DNA of 64,000 nucleotides, from positions 62,001 to 126,000 of the forward strand of contig JAESIW010000154.1 in NCBI GenBank assembly GCA_016802295.1, written 5' to 3'. Within the stretch, counting starts at the first letter, position 1; each line of letters starts with the position of its first letter. Under the pieces are notes generated by a model, which ran no database searches, had not been told where the DNA came from, and saw nothing but the letters and a program-made list of their open reading frames with translations. The position numbers and the translations under genes were made by a program. Positions 11,431 to 25,000 of this stretch are shown here, one piece after another. The DNA comes from Brachionus rotundiformis (taxonomy: Eukaryota > Rotifera > Eurotatoria > Ploima > Brachionidae).

Positions 11431-11485
11431 TTCTAAAATTTTATAAGAAAATGATATATTTGTCTTAATGAAATTAAATAATTGT
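11431..11485 (+). repeat. 55-bp direct repeat, copy 2
   Basis: Second copy of the repeat at 10368..10422, identical over 55 bp as far as I can compare by eye. The flanks differ at once on both sides, so the edges are sharp. Confidence 0.85.
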
Positions 11486-11844
11486 AAAGGTTTCAATAAA
11501 TTAATAGAGATGAAAACACTAAATAATTAATATTATGCAAATATTTAAATATTTTTTAAGCTTAAAAATTCATATCATCATTCAATTAATTTCATAAAAA
11601 TATATTAATTTTTAATTAAATTTAATTCAATTTGAATATTTTTTGCTAATTATTTATCTAATTATTTCGATAAAGACTTCATTTTAAAAACTAATTATTT
11701 ATTTTTTACTCTAGAATTAATTAAAATACAAAAATAGACAATTTAGATTCTCATTTTCTGAGAATGTATTCATACCTTTCATAAATAAAATTTGCTCCAT
11801 TAGATTTTTAGAAACCATTGTTACCTATTTTATGAACTACAATT

Positions 11845-12105
11845 ATGGGAGCCCATAGATCTAACATGGCGTATATTGATATCGAATCAGATGAAGAATT
11901 AGTTATTAGACGTAAAAAAAAAGCTTCTGATCATAATAGAACTACATACGTATTGCCGACTGTTAATTATTATTCTGTACCTTTTCAATACTACAGTGGT
12001 CAACAACAATATAATATCAATTCAATTAATCCTAGTTTAGCCTTTAATAATAGAAACAATAAGGGTGAATACTTTATTTCATATCATAGCACATGGTTTT
12101 TTTAA
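11845..12105 (+). CDS. Small orphan reading frame, possibly one exon of a gene
   Basis: An 86-codon frame starting at ATG (a second in-frame ATG follows at codon 8). I do not recognise it. Residues 8-25 contain an acidic then basic patch (DIESDEELVIRRKKK), and the rest is rich in Tyr, Asn and Gln, with no signal peptide or membrane segment. Codon composition is less AT-biased than the flanks, which is the main reason to list it. A possible donor GG|GTGAAT at about 12064 means the final residues may be intronic and the protein may continue downstream; I could not find a convincing next exon. It may be chance. Confidence 0.28.
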   Translation: MGAHRSNMAYIDIESDEELVIRRKKKASDHNRTTYVLPTVNYYSVPFQYYSGQQQYNINSINPSLAFNNRNNKGEYFISYHSTWFF

Positions 12106-12503
12106 AAATATTTCATTAGATAATCAATAAATTTTTAGCGATAATTTTTTCTTGAAATAACTGAAAAATTTTTTTTGTTTTTATCTAGTATCAATCAATA
12201 TTTAATAATTTTTTAGCAAAAATTTTCAATTTCTTTTTGAATTAAAATCAACAATGTTTTGGAAATAATAATTATTAAGAAATTAAAATTACAAAAATTT
12301 ACACAAAAAACATTTAATCAAATCAGAATGAAAAATTTACATTAATTAACCCCTGAATTGTCAAGATATAAATTTGATTTAAATACTGTAAAATCGGAAT
12401 TTTCGACACAACACCATGACTAGAGCACTTTGCATGTTCAAGTGTCGCTTCAAAGAACTGTCTGAGGCTTTTTAGAATACAAAATATTAAAATAGTGTTG
12501 AAA
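12106..12503 (+). other. Robo 3' flank, possibly with one more robo exon
   Basis: About 400 bp. Most is AT-rich, but about 12395-12475 is clearly less so. Read on the - strand it can follow the possible donor ATG|GTAATT near the robo stop, with an open frame after the AG at about 12460. This is compatible with a last robo exon, but no known motif confirms it. Confidence 0.3.
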
Positions 12504-15500
12504 TTAATTTGAAAATTTAATTACCATTTCATCAGATATATATATTTCATTTGAATTAAGATTGTTTTGATTTAGGAATAGAAATTTTTTATTTGAATTT
12601 TGGTTAACATCAGGTTCCAAATTCAGATAAGCATCAGCAGCTTGATTAACTTCACTATTTGCCATTGAATGCTTTTGGTTTATAAATCGAAATTCATCAG
12701 CTATTTCGTCCTCAGGTGAAATCGATGAATAATCTTGCTGTTGCTGTATATTTAACTGCTTGGTTCGATTTACATATTGTTGTGCAGTAAAAGTTGAACC
12801 ATTTCTTGATAATGTTGAATTACTTGTTAGGTTGCTAACTAAGCTGCTTGAATTACTCGGATCGGACCATTGTTGAATATTTTGAGGCAAACTTGGAGGA
12901 GGTACTATCGGTATACTAGGCTGCTGATATTGTTGACAATGATGTCCATATTGATGCGTGAGATAGTTTATCAATTGCTGTTGAGTCATATTCACTGTAA
13001 CTTGACTATTTTCAACTGACTTAACCCTTTGCTGAAGTGCTTTTAAAGGAACTTTAGGAGTATTGGTTTGACTTTGTGTCTGAGTTTGTAAATATTTCAT
13101 TAATTTTTTTTGTTCAGGTTCGTTTAAGAGCTTAATGGTGTACGATGAATTGGCCATGTTAGGCATTGTTTGTTGATAAGAAAGAATGTTGTATAAATTC
13201 TGTTCAGGTTTAACAAAAAGGCCACTAGTAGCATATGGATTAGCAGGACCGTAAACTTCAGCGTATTGTGGACCAGGCGATGGTGTGCTTTTTGGTTCAT
13301 CGGATTGCATTGTATCTAACCAAACATGCGCATCATTACCAACAAGCTTATATCGATTTCCGTTTTTGTCTACTCTTGATTCTGACAATAAAGTTGAGTT
13401 ATTAGATAGATATTTTTTAGAACTTGATTTTTTGATCAACAAGCGTCTCTTGTAAAACAACCATATAAAATAAAGTACACATAAAAGAATCAACGAGCCT
13501 AATATCAATGAAATGAGACCTAAGAACCAAGCTTCTTGAATTATGTTATTTATTTGTGATTCTGGATTGGTCTTAATTTTAGCATCCATTTCAGTACATT
13601 TGATTGTGGTATAAGGACCAGTACCAATTTTGTTATAAGCTGCAATTCTAATACAATATTTTAAATCTGGGTGTAGATTTCCTATTATAATAGCTCTTGT
13701 AGTTGAATTGGTGTTCAAATTAATGCTATGTTTGGTATCGTTGGCGGAGCATGATATCCTATATCCCATTACAATTCCGTTCATGTATTCGACTGGCGGT
13801 GGCTGCCATTTTATTGACAGAGATTGTGAATTTATAATTTGTATTTGAACATTCAATGGAGAATGAGATGGAATATCTTCAAGAGTTTTGGCTTGAACTA
13901 TATTGGATTCAGATCCTTTAAAAGTTCCAGAATATGGCTCGATCAGAATTTCATAAGTGGTAAATTTTAGTAAATTATTTAATACGTAATAATTATATTT
14001 ATTTGTTGCAAGATCTTCGATTAAATATTCTTTTGATCCGATCGGTTTGTATTTGATATAAAAACCCTGTATTAAATGGCTCGATTTGAAAAGTTTCCAA
14101 GTAATGTTAATTGATGTTGAACTAAGAACTTGAGCTGGTTCATTAAGCTGTATAATTTCGCCGGTTAATGCTTTTTCGATTATATCATGTTTGTTTGAAT
14201 AGGCTACAACTGGCTCAAATTGAGTTCGAACAAGATCAGATACAGGACTTGGAGGACCAAAACCTTGAGAATTCTTCGCTCTTACAGTGAACATATAATA
14301 TGTATCAGGAGATAAGTTGTTTATTTGGTAGCTGTTTACATGAGAAGGTATATCGTTGATTAAAACAATCCATCCAGGTAATAGAGAAGACCATTCTGGG
14401 CTGTAATATTCAATTATAAAACTACTAACAGGAGAATGTCCGCTATGAGCGCTAGCCTGCCAAGACAAGGTTACAGAATTGGTTGTCACTTTAAAAATAA
14501 CGGGTTGAGCAGGTGCTGATGGCAATGCTGTATTCAAATGATTTCGTTGAAACTCGACAAATTGATTTTGGGGATTTTCTACATTTAAGTAAGAAACATA
14601 AGATTTAGTTTCAGAATAACTATTGATTACTGAACATCGATAAAAACCTGAGTCTATTTTTTGTACCATATTAATAATTAATTCACCTGATTCAAGTAAT
14701 CTATACTTAAGTGAATTTACTAAGTTAATTTCATTATTGTCTTTAAACCATTTTATTATGCTTTTTTCGTCAAATGCATCACTTTGAGTACTACATTCCA
14801 GATTGGCTTGAGTATTTATAGGTATTGTCTGATTTTGAGGATGATACATTATTACAGGAGGTGGTCTTAGTTTCAATTGTTTTACATATAGAACTGTTTT
14901 GGTTTCAATGCTTCCGAATTCGTTGCTAGCTTGGCACAGATAAACACCTTCATATTTTTTGGACAATTTTTCAATAAACAAATTTCCATTTTCCAATATT
15001 ATAAAATCATCTTGAGAAATAGAACCTGATTGAAATTGACTAGCAGCTGATTTTGCCCAATAAATGACTGGTGCTGGCTTACCCCGTGCATTACATTCGA
15101 TTAGTAAAGATTTGGATTCAATTCCAATTGTAATATTATCCATATGTTTGGTAAAAGATGGTTTTTCATAAACACTGACAGTAAATTTTTCTTCTACCGA
15201 AGCGAGTTGATTTGTAGCGACACAAGTATATTCACCCTCATCATTATAATCTATTAAGGGTATTATCAAAGAGTTGTCTTGAATGATTGACTTAATAGGA
15301 ATATTTTCATATGAACCGTCTTTTTTCCACTCAATTTGGGGCTTTGGAAAACCTGTTGCTTCACATTTAAACTCAACTTTGTCTTTAAAATTATGCTGAG
15401 AATCGTGAGGATGAGTTATGATAGTTGGTTTTTCGAAAACATTTAAATAAGCTGGCGGAGTTCTTTTGAAGCCTGCATCATTTTTAGCCACGCATATATA

Positions 15501-16079
15501 CTCTCCATTGTCATTGAGACCAGCATTCGGTATTAGCAAGGTACCGTTTGGATAAATTATATTTATATTCGAGTTCAATATTTGATTATTTTTAACCCAA
15601 AAAATTTCTGGTTCTGGATGTCCTTTTGGAGCTTTACATTCCATAATGACTTGTGTACCAGATTTTACTTGTCGACTTTTGGGCATGTCTCGAAAATCGT
15701 CTCTTAAAAATGTAATCATGAGACTAGCGTTGCGACTCATTGCAGTACCATATTCATTCTGTGCTCTGCATTGATAAACGCCTGAGTCGGACTTGTTATG
15801 TCTACCCAAAGTGGCGGCGAATATGAACAAATTTGATCCGTGTATTAGTGTATATTTAGATTTGAAATGATCTAAGTCTATTACATGGCCATCTTTAAGC
15901 CATGTCACTTTCGGTTTAGGTTCACCAGAGACTCTACATTCCAAAGTGACCGGATCGCTGACATTAACTATAATACTATTTGGATGAAGTTCTATTTTTG
16001 GTGCTTGATGACATGGTGCATTTTTGATCAAAACAAAAACAATTATCAATTGAAAATACATGATATCATTTGTATTCAA
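12504..16079 (-). CDS. robo: Roundabout axon-guidance receptor (Robo/SAX-3)
   Basis: One uninterrupted frame of 1191 residues. Robo receptors bind Slit and steer axons and migrating cells at the plasma membrane. The domain order is canonical: signal peptide (about 1-22), five Ig domains (about 26-122, 127-215, 218-304, 308-400, 409-500) with paired Cys and DSGVYQC/NDNGEYIC-type motifs, three fibronectin III domains (about 523-620, 645-735, 738-835), one membrane segment (852-876, FLGLISLILGSLILLCVLYF), and a cytoplasmic tail. In the tail, QYAEVYGPANPYATSG (about 938-952) looks like the conserved CC0/CC1 tyrosine motif, and a proline run (IPIVPPPSLP) may be a CC2-like Ena-binding site. The tail is otherwise Gln/Asn/Ser-rich. 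The absence of introns is unusual for robo. A GTAATT after codon ...DEM could be a donor, so the last five residues are uncertain. Confidence 0.93.
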   Translation of the reverse strand: MNTNDIMYFQLIIVFVLIKNAPCHQAPKIELHPNSIIVNVSDPVTLECRVSGEPKPKVTWLKDGHVIDLDHFKSKYTLIHGSNLFIFAATLGRHNKSDSGVYQCRAQNEYGTAMSRNASLMITFLRDDFRDMPKSRQVKSGTQVIMECKAPKGHPEPEIFWVKNNQILNSNINIIYPNGTLLIPNAGLNDNGEYICVAKNDAGFKRTPPAYLNVFEKPTIITHPHDSQHNFKDKVEFKCEATGFPKPQIEWKKDGSYENIPIKSIIQDNSLIIPLIDYNDEGEYTCVATNQLASVEEKFTVSVYEKPSFTKHMDNITIGIESKSLLIECNARGKPAPVIYWAKSAASQFQSGSISQDDFIILENGNLFIEKLSKKYEGVYLCQASNEFGSIETKTVLYVKQLKLRPPPVIMYHPQNQTIPINTQANLECSTQSDAFDEKSIIKWFKDNNEINLVNSLKYRLLESGELIINMVQKIDSGFYRCSVINSYSETKSYVSYLNVENPQNQFVEFQRNHLNTALPSAPAQPVIFKVTTNSVTLSWQASAHSGHSPVSSFIIEYYSPEWSSLLPGWIVLINDIPSHVNSYQINNLSPDTYYMFTVRAKNSQGFGPPSPVSDLVRTQFEPVVAYSNKHDIIEKALTGEIIQLNEPAQVLSSTSINITWKLFKSSHLIQGFYIKYKPIGSKEYLIEDLATNKYNYYVLNNLLKFTTYEILIEPYSGTFKGSESNIVQAKTLEDIPSHSPLNVQIQIINSQSLSIKWQPPPVEYMNGIVMGYRISCSANDTKHSINLNTNSTTRAIIIGNLHPDLKYCIRIAAYNKIGTGPYTTIKCTEMDAKIKTNPESQINNIIQEAWFLGLISLILGSLILLCVLYFIWLFYKRRLLIKKSSSKKYLSNNSTLLSESRVDKNGNRYKLVGNDAHVWLDTMQSDEPKSTPSPGPQYAEVYGPANPYATSGLFVKPEQNLYNILSYQQTMPNMANSSYTIKLLNEPEQKKLMKYLQTQTQSQTNTPKVPLKALQQRVKSVENSQVTVNMTQQQLINYLTHQYGHHCQQYQQPSIPIVPPPSLPQNIQQWSDPSNSSSLVSNLTSNSTLSRNGSTFTAQQYVNRTKQLNIQQQQDYSSISPEDEIADEFRFINQKHSMANSEVNQAADAYLNLEPDVNQNSNKKFLFLNQNNLNSNEIYISDEMVIKFSN

Positions 16080-19000
16080 ATTTTCATTTTTTATTTAAAC
16101 ATTTATCTAAAGCTCTAAAAATTTATTTTACTTTTTAATACTTTAATTAAATGTAAATATTAATTGTAAAAAATCCAATTTATTTTAATTAAATTTAAAT
16201 ATGCGCCCAATTTTAAGCTGTGAGAAATGTGCGCCAAATTTGAGCTGTTAAAAATTTAACGAACATGCGTGATTTGTATAAAAATTAATAAGTTTGTTCT
16301 CTATTAATCTTACTAAATCCTTTACACAATGAATAATTGTTAAAGGGATTAAGTTATAATTATGTCATTAAGAGAATTTTGTAGACATGCATGAATAGAT
16401 TGTCGTGATATTATTAGTAATGTTGGCTTCAAAACAAGAAGCTATCACCACTCGAATGAAGAACTTAATTGCGAGGTATTTAAAGACACGAAAATGTGTT
16501 TTTATCTTTTATGGCTTTACTAAGCCGCATGAAAAACTTTGCGTGTTTTGAAGGTGTTAATGTTAAACAGCATGAATTTTTTAGCTTAAGATTCATTTCT
16601 TTGTTAAAGTTCTCATATGGATTACTTAACCGTGTCTAAGAATTGATTAAGATATCACTTTACATATTTTTCCATTCGTATACAACTGTAAATATTTGGC
16701 TAAACAAATATTTAGAGTATCCAGCTGATTGAAATCGAATAAAGCCGGACATGTATTTATAGATTGTAAACATCCGAAATGGCTCAAATTTTTTCTAAAT
16801 CAATTTATCTTCTATTCAAACAATTTTAAAGATAGTTGTCATACGATTAAGAGCTGATATCACACATCTGGGTTCTACACATAAAGATATAATTTAATAA
16901 TATTGATTCTCATAAAGTATTTTATTGGTTCGGTCTTTTGTTTGATAAACCGACCAAAGATGAGAATCTATAGGTTTCAAATAAACGTTACGAAAAAAAA
17001 GTGTAATAAAAACTCCAAAACTTTGTATTCCCTCTAAAAATTAAACAAATAACAAGTCTCAATTAATTAATATCAAACTTGTTTAAGATTCTTAAAATAA
17101 AAATTCATTTATATAGAAATATAAAAGATAAACCTTGAATTAAATCTTGAATATTTGACCTTAGTAATTATCTTTTTGATATTTTGATTTTTGGTTGTTC
17201 GTTGGTTAATTAAAGAGTTAGCAAATGTAAAAATAATCATTAAAAACAGTTTGAAAACATAATAAAAAAATCTTGTGTTTTCAGTGCCTGAACACTAAAC
17301 TAGAATATAACAAGAATTTTCAATATTAATTACATTTATATTTTAATAAGTAATTTATTCACATTTCTATTAAAATTTAATCATTTTTATCTTAGTTTAA
17401 AACAAGAAATTAAAACCGAAAATTTTGATCAAGTTTAAAATCTTTCCAGTAACAAATAACATACAAATAACTATCTAAGTACCTAAGATCCTTTTTTTTT
17501 GTTGTAATAAATCTTATTTTAAATCTAAATTTAAATTAATTTTTATTTTTTTTTCATAACCATGACAATTTTAATTGATTTTTATTAAAATGATTAATTT
17601 ACCTGTCAGGGACATTAATTTTACGGTATTAGTTTTTAAATATTATTGTAAATTCATTGCTACTGACTTAACTTTTAGGGGCTATTTATTTTTTAAATAG
17701 AGAGATGAAAAATTCAGGTTAGTGCCAAATGATTTCGACTGATTTCTAGAATCGAGTTATTCGGTTAACTAGGATGAAAAACAGTATGAATACAAAAAGT
17801 TAAATTTTTTGTTAACAAATAATTTTGAAAAATTAATATATTGAAAGTAACTAGTTTCTAGAGTTTAAATATAAACAGAATAAATTGTAATTCAATATAG
17901 AACAAACAGAGTCATTATTCAAAATCGAAAATTTTAAGTAATAGTTCGAGTTAATTAAATTTTATTCAAAGTTTAAACAAATTTCTAAGCCTCTAAGTCA
18001 AATACAATACCCATAAATTGAATTATAAAAGAACTAACTTTCTATCTCATCAATCAGCATGATATTATTCAATTATCATTCAACGGACTGAACTAATTTA
18101 TTGCAATAGTATTTAAGTTATATTAGCCAAAAACCATGTTGGTTCTAAAAGGCTTTTTCCCTACCTACAATCGCCTCCGTTAATTTAAATAACATATCTA
18201 TTTTTTGTTTTAATATCTAGTATTCATTTTCATTTGTTGATTAATTCAATTGAATTAAGTTACATAACCTATGTCATTTAACTAAATCCCTTGATTAATT
18301 TCAAATCTTAAAACGTCAATTCTGACAACAATATCCCTACTTCCTAAATTATTATTTAATAATTAATTTTAATTAATTTATCGATTTTATATATTAGTTC
18401 ATTAGTAAAATTGAATTCATGTCATACGATTGAATTAACGGTTGTGGAAATATAATATTATATTATATGAGATTAATGTAAGCCAAGCGTATTTTAAAGC
18501 TAATTATAAAAATCAATGCAGTAACGATCCATTATTTAATTTTTACTGAATTGTTAAAAAATGCAAATTGTTAGATGACAATTTTTTTTCGAATATCTTT
18601 TAAATAAAAAAATAACCTTTTTTAGTTGATAAAAATAATAAAAAATTAATAATATAATAATACTGATATCCTCCCAAAAGCATTTTTCTTAATTAAATCT
18701 TAGTAGTATTTAGCAAATACGAGTTTTATCGCTAAGAATTAAAAATAATTACAAGAAGCTTAATAAATTGTTGTTTAAAAGTAAAATTATTTTTAAATTA
18801 TAATAATTCAATGAAAAGAAAAAATCGATACAACTCAACGTATAATTTACAAATTAGAAAAAAATTCCACGATTTTAGAAAAATATATTGTTTTGAAATT
18901 ATTTTCTAATTTGTTTCAGTTGATTTAAGACAATATCACATTGTCGATCAGGTCCGTACGAGTTGTTTATACTCGTAAATTGAACTTATTTGTTACATGT

Positions 19001-22000
19001 TAATCAATCAAATATTGTTTATTTATTTAAAATTAATTATAGATCCAATATAGATAAGATTTCGTTATTAGCTTTAAACATGATGAAGATTTTATGATTA
19101 TTATTGATAGTTATCTCCAAAACAAATCTTATTTTTACAACGCTGACCTTTACTCTTTGACCATCAGATGTATGAACTTTAAATACCTGAAATTAATAAT
19201 TAATCATCTATGTCAATCCACTTAAAACTTTTAATCAATTAAGAATAAAAATTTCAATTTATAAACTTTGTCAGATGTTTAATTAACTAACTTATGGTAT
19301 ATTTAAGTAAATCCGATCACGCATAACAATACTAAAACTTGAAAAATTAGTCTTAAATAATGAATAAATAAAAAAATTTTAGTTAATTTAAAATAAAATT
19401 TTTATTTTTGCCTATTTGTATCTAAAAAATATTTACCGACCTTTTATCAAAATTATGAGCTCTTTAAATTTTTATTAAAATTAAGCAAACTTAGTTTGGC
19501 AAATGGCTGTCATTCAAACAAAGTCTTATTTGTAAACCATACTTAAATAAACCTAATCCGCTTTAATAACTAAACAGTTGGAACTGAATGAACCAAACAC
19601 AATGATTAATTTGCTTGGCTTAATCCCAAAGAAACCCCGCTAACTTCCGTCTTTATATTCACTCAATAGGAAGTAAAAAAATCTGGTGTTTGTAGTAGTA
19701 AAAAAATTTCACTTCAAAAACTGAAGTCTTGTCGTCAATTGTCAAATGAAACTATTTAACTATTTTTCCAAATATTCAATCTGTTTCTTGCTGGATGAAA
19801 TCGTTTAATTAAAATATACAAAAATGATCGCTAAACGAGAAAGAGTAACTTTCTAGATATCAAAAATTCCAATAGGTTTAAATCTAGCATTAAAATGAGA
19901 GCACTAAGTTAAATGAGTTATGCTTGTATGGTTTTTTTTGTACTTGGTTCCATATGATTTAATTTTTTCCCGAGTCTTCAATCGTGATTTATATCCAAGA
20001 ACTAAAATGCTTGATTTAGAAAATGTACGTAAATATTTACCGATATTGACCAAAGGAGAAATTTAATATCTGTTTTTTATTCCATAGGAAACTTTCTCAA
20101 TCTACTAAACGAGAACAAAAATCACGTACATTCTGAAATTCAGTCTTTATTTCCGTAATCAAATTTGTTAGTTCGATGCAATCCATCTTTTGCCGTTCTT
20201 CCGATTTCGAAAAGTTCTTAATGAAATGATGAATAGAATCTGATAAAAAAAGTCTAAATGATTAATTCTCTTGGTCTGTTGTAGATAAAATAAAGCTTAG
20301 TGGGAATCTTAAAAATTCAATTTTGACACAAAAGCACACACTGGGGGCTCAACTAAACGAGAAGTTTTAATCAAATAAATAATAGAAATTTCTTTATCTT
20401 TTTATGATTATTTTAGCACTTAATTTAAATAAAATTTCAAGTTGTCCTCTTCATATTGCCGGGAAAAGTGCTGAATTAAATTAATGACCTAGTGAATCGA
20501 TAAGGCTCAATATTAAAATTTCTTTTAATTAAATTTTATAACTGTTTGCTTTTGATCTCTAACCAAATTTAGGAACAAATACTGTCATGTTAATTTGATT
20601 TTTCGACTAAGATTTTTGATCTATGAATTCTATGGCAATCCGCATCTAATTATATGCTTTATTTGATTTCTTTTGGTTAACAAAGCGTAACTAAAACAAC
20701 GAATTCTAAGACTATGGACAACAAGAGTCAAGACAGCAACTTAAATTCAAACACGTGCGGGCTATTTTAATCAGAAATTAAAAACATATGCTTTTCATCA
20801 AATGAAATGGTCTTACAAGCTAGTGTTTGACGTGACTGCGCTTTATCGGCTCATTTATATCTGACAGGCACATGAAATTTCCTAAAAAAAAATTTATTCA
20901 TATCCACAAAAAAATTTTTTAGGTTCTGGTAAATGTTTGATAATTTGCCTTTATTTTAAAATGATTCCTTTCAATTTAATTAAATCTTAATTTCATTTTA
21001 ACTTCATTTTCTGATAAAATAAAACAATCGATTTTAAACGAGTCTAAAATCTAGTATACCAAGATTATTTAGATTTGTTCTTAAACATAAATATACCCCA
21101 AATTTTAAACCATTATTGTAAACTATATCCCAGGAATGGAAAGCCGATTTACAAATTCTGTTGTGATATACTTCGAATAGGATATAAATTGAAAATTTGA
21201 CCAAATATTAAATATCTTTATACCAAAATCAGATTATATTTAATCTAATAGGGTGTTGAATATGCTAAGATAGATAGATTTTTGCCACCCAGTTTAACAA
21301 GTTTCATCTGCTTGATATTAAAAATTTTTGAAAAACACAACGATTATGTAATTAAGAAAAATATCATGCAAATAACTTATAATTGAGTACATAAAGAAAA
21401 ATACAAGCCAATATTGAAAGCCAAAACGAAAATAATTCTGTTGCCTTTGGTTTGAATTATTAGTATAGCTAGTTAAAAATGCCATGAACTAATTTATATT
21501 TTATGATATTTATTTATTAATTATCTTAAAATACAATTTATCATATTTCTCTTTTATTTTAGTAAAATCACAAGATATCTACAATATGCTTTATTTCTTA
21601 ATATTTTTTGAAACTTAAATGCTTTTGTCATATATACTCTTAAGACTAAAACGCGATAAAAATGAAATGCAAATTAATAAAAACTATTAATTTTTAATGA
21701 ATCAAATGATTACCAATGTTGTGGAACAGTGATTTTTTTCTAAATTTTGATTATATAACATCAGTTGATAAAATAATCGGGCAAATCTGTCTCCCACGTT
21801 TCTTTAATTTAATTTAAAGTATCATTTTAGGGTAACTAAATATTAATTTTTTATTTGGATTATGCTAAATTGGTGATTTTAGAAAAATTTCATTTGATTT
21901 TTGACAAAAATAATGAGCGTAAAACAAAATCTAATTAACAACTTTTTTAATTGGAATTGAATTTTAAAGGTTGATAAGATGCATAGAGTTTTAATATTGA

Positions 22001-25000
22001 GAAATATATCGATTGAAATTTTATTTTTAATCTTTTTTAAATAAAACTTAAATTTTTTGAAATTATAATGAGTACTTCGCAAAATTTATTAAATTTAATT
22101 AAATCTTTGGATTTTTAGAATGATTATAGTTGACTTTTTCCAAATATCTTATCTGAATATTTAAAAATAATAAAAATATTCTATCTTAAATATATTTTCA
22201 TTAAACATTTAACATTTAAATCAGAAGAAGAATAAAGTTTCCCATTGAATATATATTTAAGTGTTGACCAAATAAAATAGAGGCGTCTTAATTTACACCA
22301 TAATTGATTCAGACATTACTTAAGACTCTCAAGTGGTGTATTCAAATTGGTTTGAAATAAACAAAAAAAAACAACTCGAGTGCTAAACCAAACGAAAAAA
22401 TCGATTCTAAAATAAAATTCTCAAGAAAACTAATTATTTTAATTAAATTTTGTGACGATAAGCTCTCTTGAATGCGACTTGAAATCGATGAATCAATTAA
22501 AAGATTCAAATTTCAGAAATTGCAATTAAATGCTCGAACAAATTTTGAAAAAAAAATAATCCAACCGTCGTTGATTTATGTATTTAATTAATAGCTTACC
22601 TGAAATGGGGTTTCTAACCATTGACCAGTCTAATGATCATAAAATTAAACCATAAAAATTTATAGCATTTTAAAGCATATTATCTATTTACTTTATAGTT
22701 TTACGAATCTTTGTGAGCTACCGATTTTAAAAGGACTTTGAACAAAAATAAAAAAAAAACAAGCAACAAAATAATTAAAATTTTTTTACTCTGGTTATAA
22801 ATTCATAAAAACATTTTTCTATATATTTTTATATTATTATATATTGTATGATTGATAACGTTAAATTTAGCCATATATCCCTGTTTAAACGTTTTTGTGA
22901 TTTATTGCATATTTGGACAAGCAATCCACTAGGATTTTTTGAATTTTAAATCAAGTTTAACCAAATTGGGACTGACAGAATCAGAAAAACACGAACAAGG
23001 AATTATATATAATGAATTTAGTTCTTATGGGAGTATCCATTTAAATATTCTGACCAAAATATCCGATATTTGCTTATGAATATTTTAATTTTGAAATTCT
23101 AGGTACATTTAAAATTCATCATAATTTCTAGTATTTAAATTTATCAATAAAAAAATTTAAAAGCTTAATTTGGATATTTTAAAAGGATTTTAAAGCTGAT
23201 AATACTTAAACCCCAAAACACTCTTCTGAATTCCTACTAAAGGTTAATTAACAGCTACTAACTTAAAAACTATTCAAAACTTAAAATTGTTTACCTATTT
23301 AATTTTTTGACTATAAGAAAGTTCTGGCTTTCGTGTGTTTCCTTAATCTTTTTGATTTATAATAACTTTTAAACTTAATATTTTTTTCATTAAAAAAAAT
23401 ATTATACGTTGACATCGTATGATTCATGCGAGACTATAATTATAAAACTAAATAATGTTATTTAATAAAAAAAAAAAACTTCAAAAATTATAAGAATTGT
23501 AAAAATAACAATAGATAAATCAGCAGTATTTTGAATTCGATTTTAAACTAAATTTCAATTTTCAAAGTATCAGTCAAATCTCTCAAATTTAAAAAATTCT
23601 AATTATAAATGAAAAATCAGTTTTTTCCTTAATAAATTAATTTTTTGGTAGTTTTGAATTTTTTTTTCATTAAATTTTTATGTCTTTAGTTTTTTCTTAT
23701 ATTACGCTAAGTATCTTTTCATTTTCTTACATTCTGTCCATTAAATTGACCTAGTTTAAAAATTAGACATAACTAGCTTAAATAAACGCTTCGGATTGTT
23801 TATCCAATAATTTCACAAAATTAAATTGTGTTTATCAAAATTGACAATTAAGCAAAACTGAAATGTATTTTTTCAAAATTTAAACTAAACTAAATTATAA
23901 ATTATACGTAACTTTCTAAGTTATAAAACATTTACATCTATTTTCAGCGTAGATGTGAATTAGATCTTAAAAGAATAAGTTAAATGATAAAAAACAGAGT
24001 ATTATAAATCAAATTTCCGAATAGAAACAGTCTAATTATGGTTCTAAGTAGTCTGGTTAAATATAAGCGAGTTCTTAAAGAGTATTTAAGTTTTAACGCA
24101 TATAAAAATAAATCAAATAGGTTTCACTAAAAGAAGCGCAATCGATTAAACAATTTTCTAAGAATTAAAACTGGAGGCTCTTGAAATAGTTCGGCATTTA
24201 AACTTGATTCACTAGATCATATGGTTTTGTTTGGTTTTTTTTAAACGAAATCGCAAATATATTAAAATGAGTCCGAGGCTTCAATTCGTTTATCTATACA
24301 TACCTTTCAACACAATAAAAACCCTATCTTAAAGATCAATTTGTTTACGACTGGCTATTTTATGGTTATTACTGAGTAAATGTTGGATTTCAAGTCTATA
24401 AAACATTTCGAATGCCGGCTAGTGTTTTTCATCTGTTTAAAGGTGAACTTGAAATAGCTGAATAAGTAATTACTATCTGTTAAATATCGATTGTTTATTG
24501 CATTTTTATCATAGTACTTCATCAATGAGATATAAGAAAATACCAGCTTAAAGTGTTAAATAAGTACTTGAAATATCGTTTCGCTCAGTCTATTGTGTCT
24601 AGATACAATATGTTTCGAAGCATTTCTTAAGCAAATAATCGAAATTTCCCCACAGCGTTTAGTATAATATTATCAAAATACGACTCATGCTCAGGGCTTT
24701 GATATCTACAATTTCAAATGGTTTTATTAGATTATTTTAGAATTAGCTGCATGATAATATAAAATTAGATTAATTGTCTAGTCAAATAATTTTTATGAAA
24801 AGCGACGAATATTTTTATCTAAAAAATAAACTAAATTTATATCCTGTGTTTAAATTAAATCGCCAGGATACAAAGCCACCCAAAGACATAAATTATTCAT
24901 GATAAATATATTTTTTTCATAAATTTTTTTCTGATTTTATCTCAACAGTTAAAAAATTCTCCAAAAACTGGCTTTTCGAAGCCAAAAAAATATACTGAAA

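Noticed and set aside
21879..22082. 67-codon frame on the - strand in the robo desert
   Set aside because: Composition follows base bias; no motif, promoter or splice support. The same applies to 26640-26822, 26865-27068 and 34952-35134.
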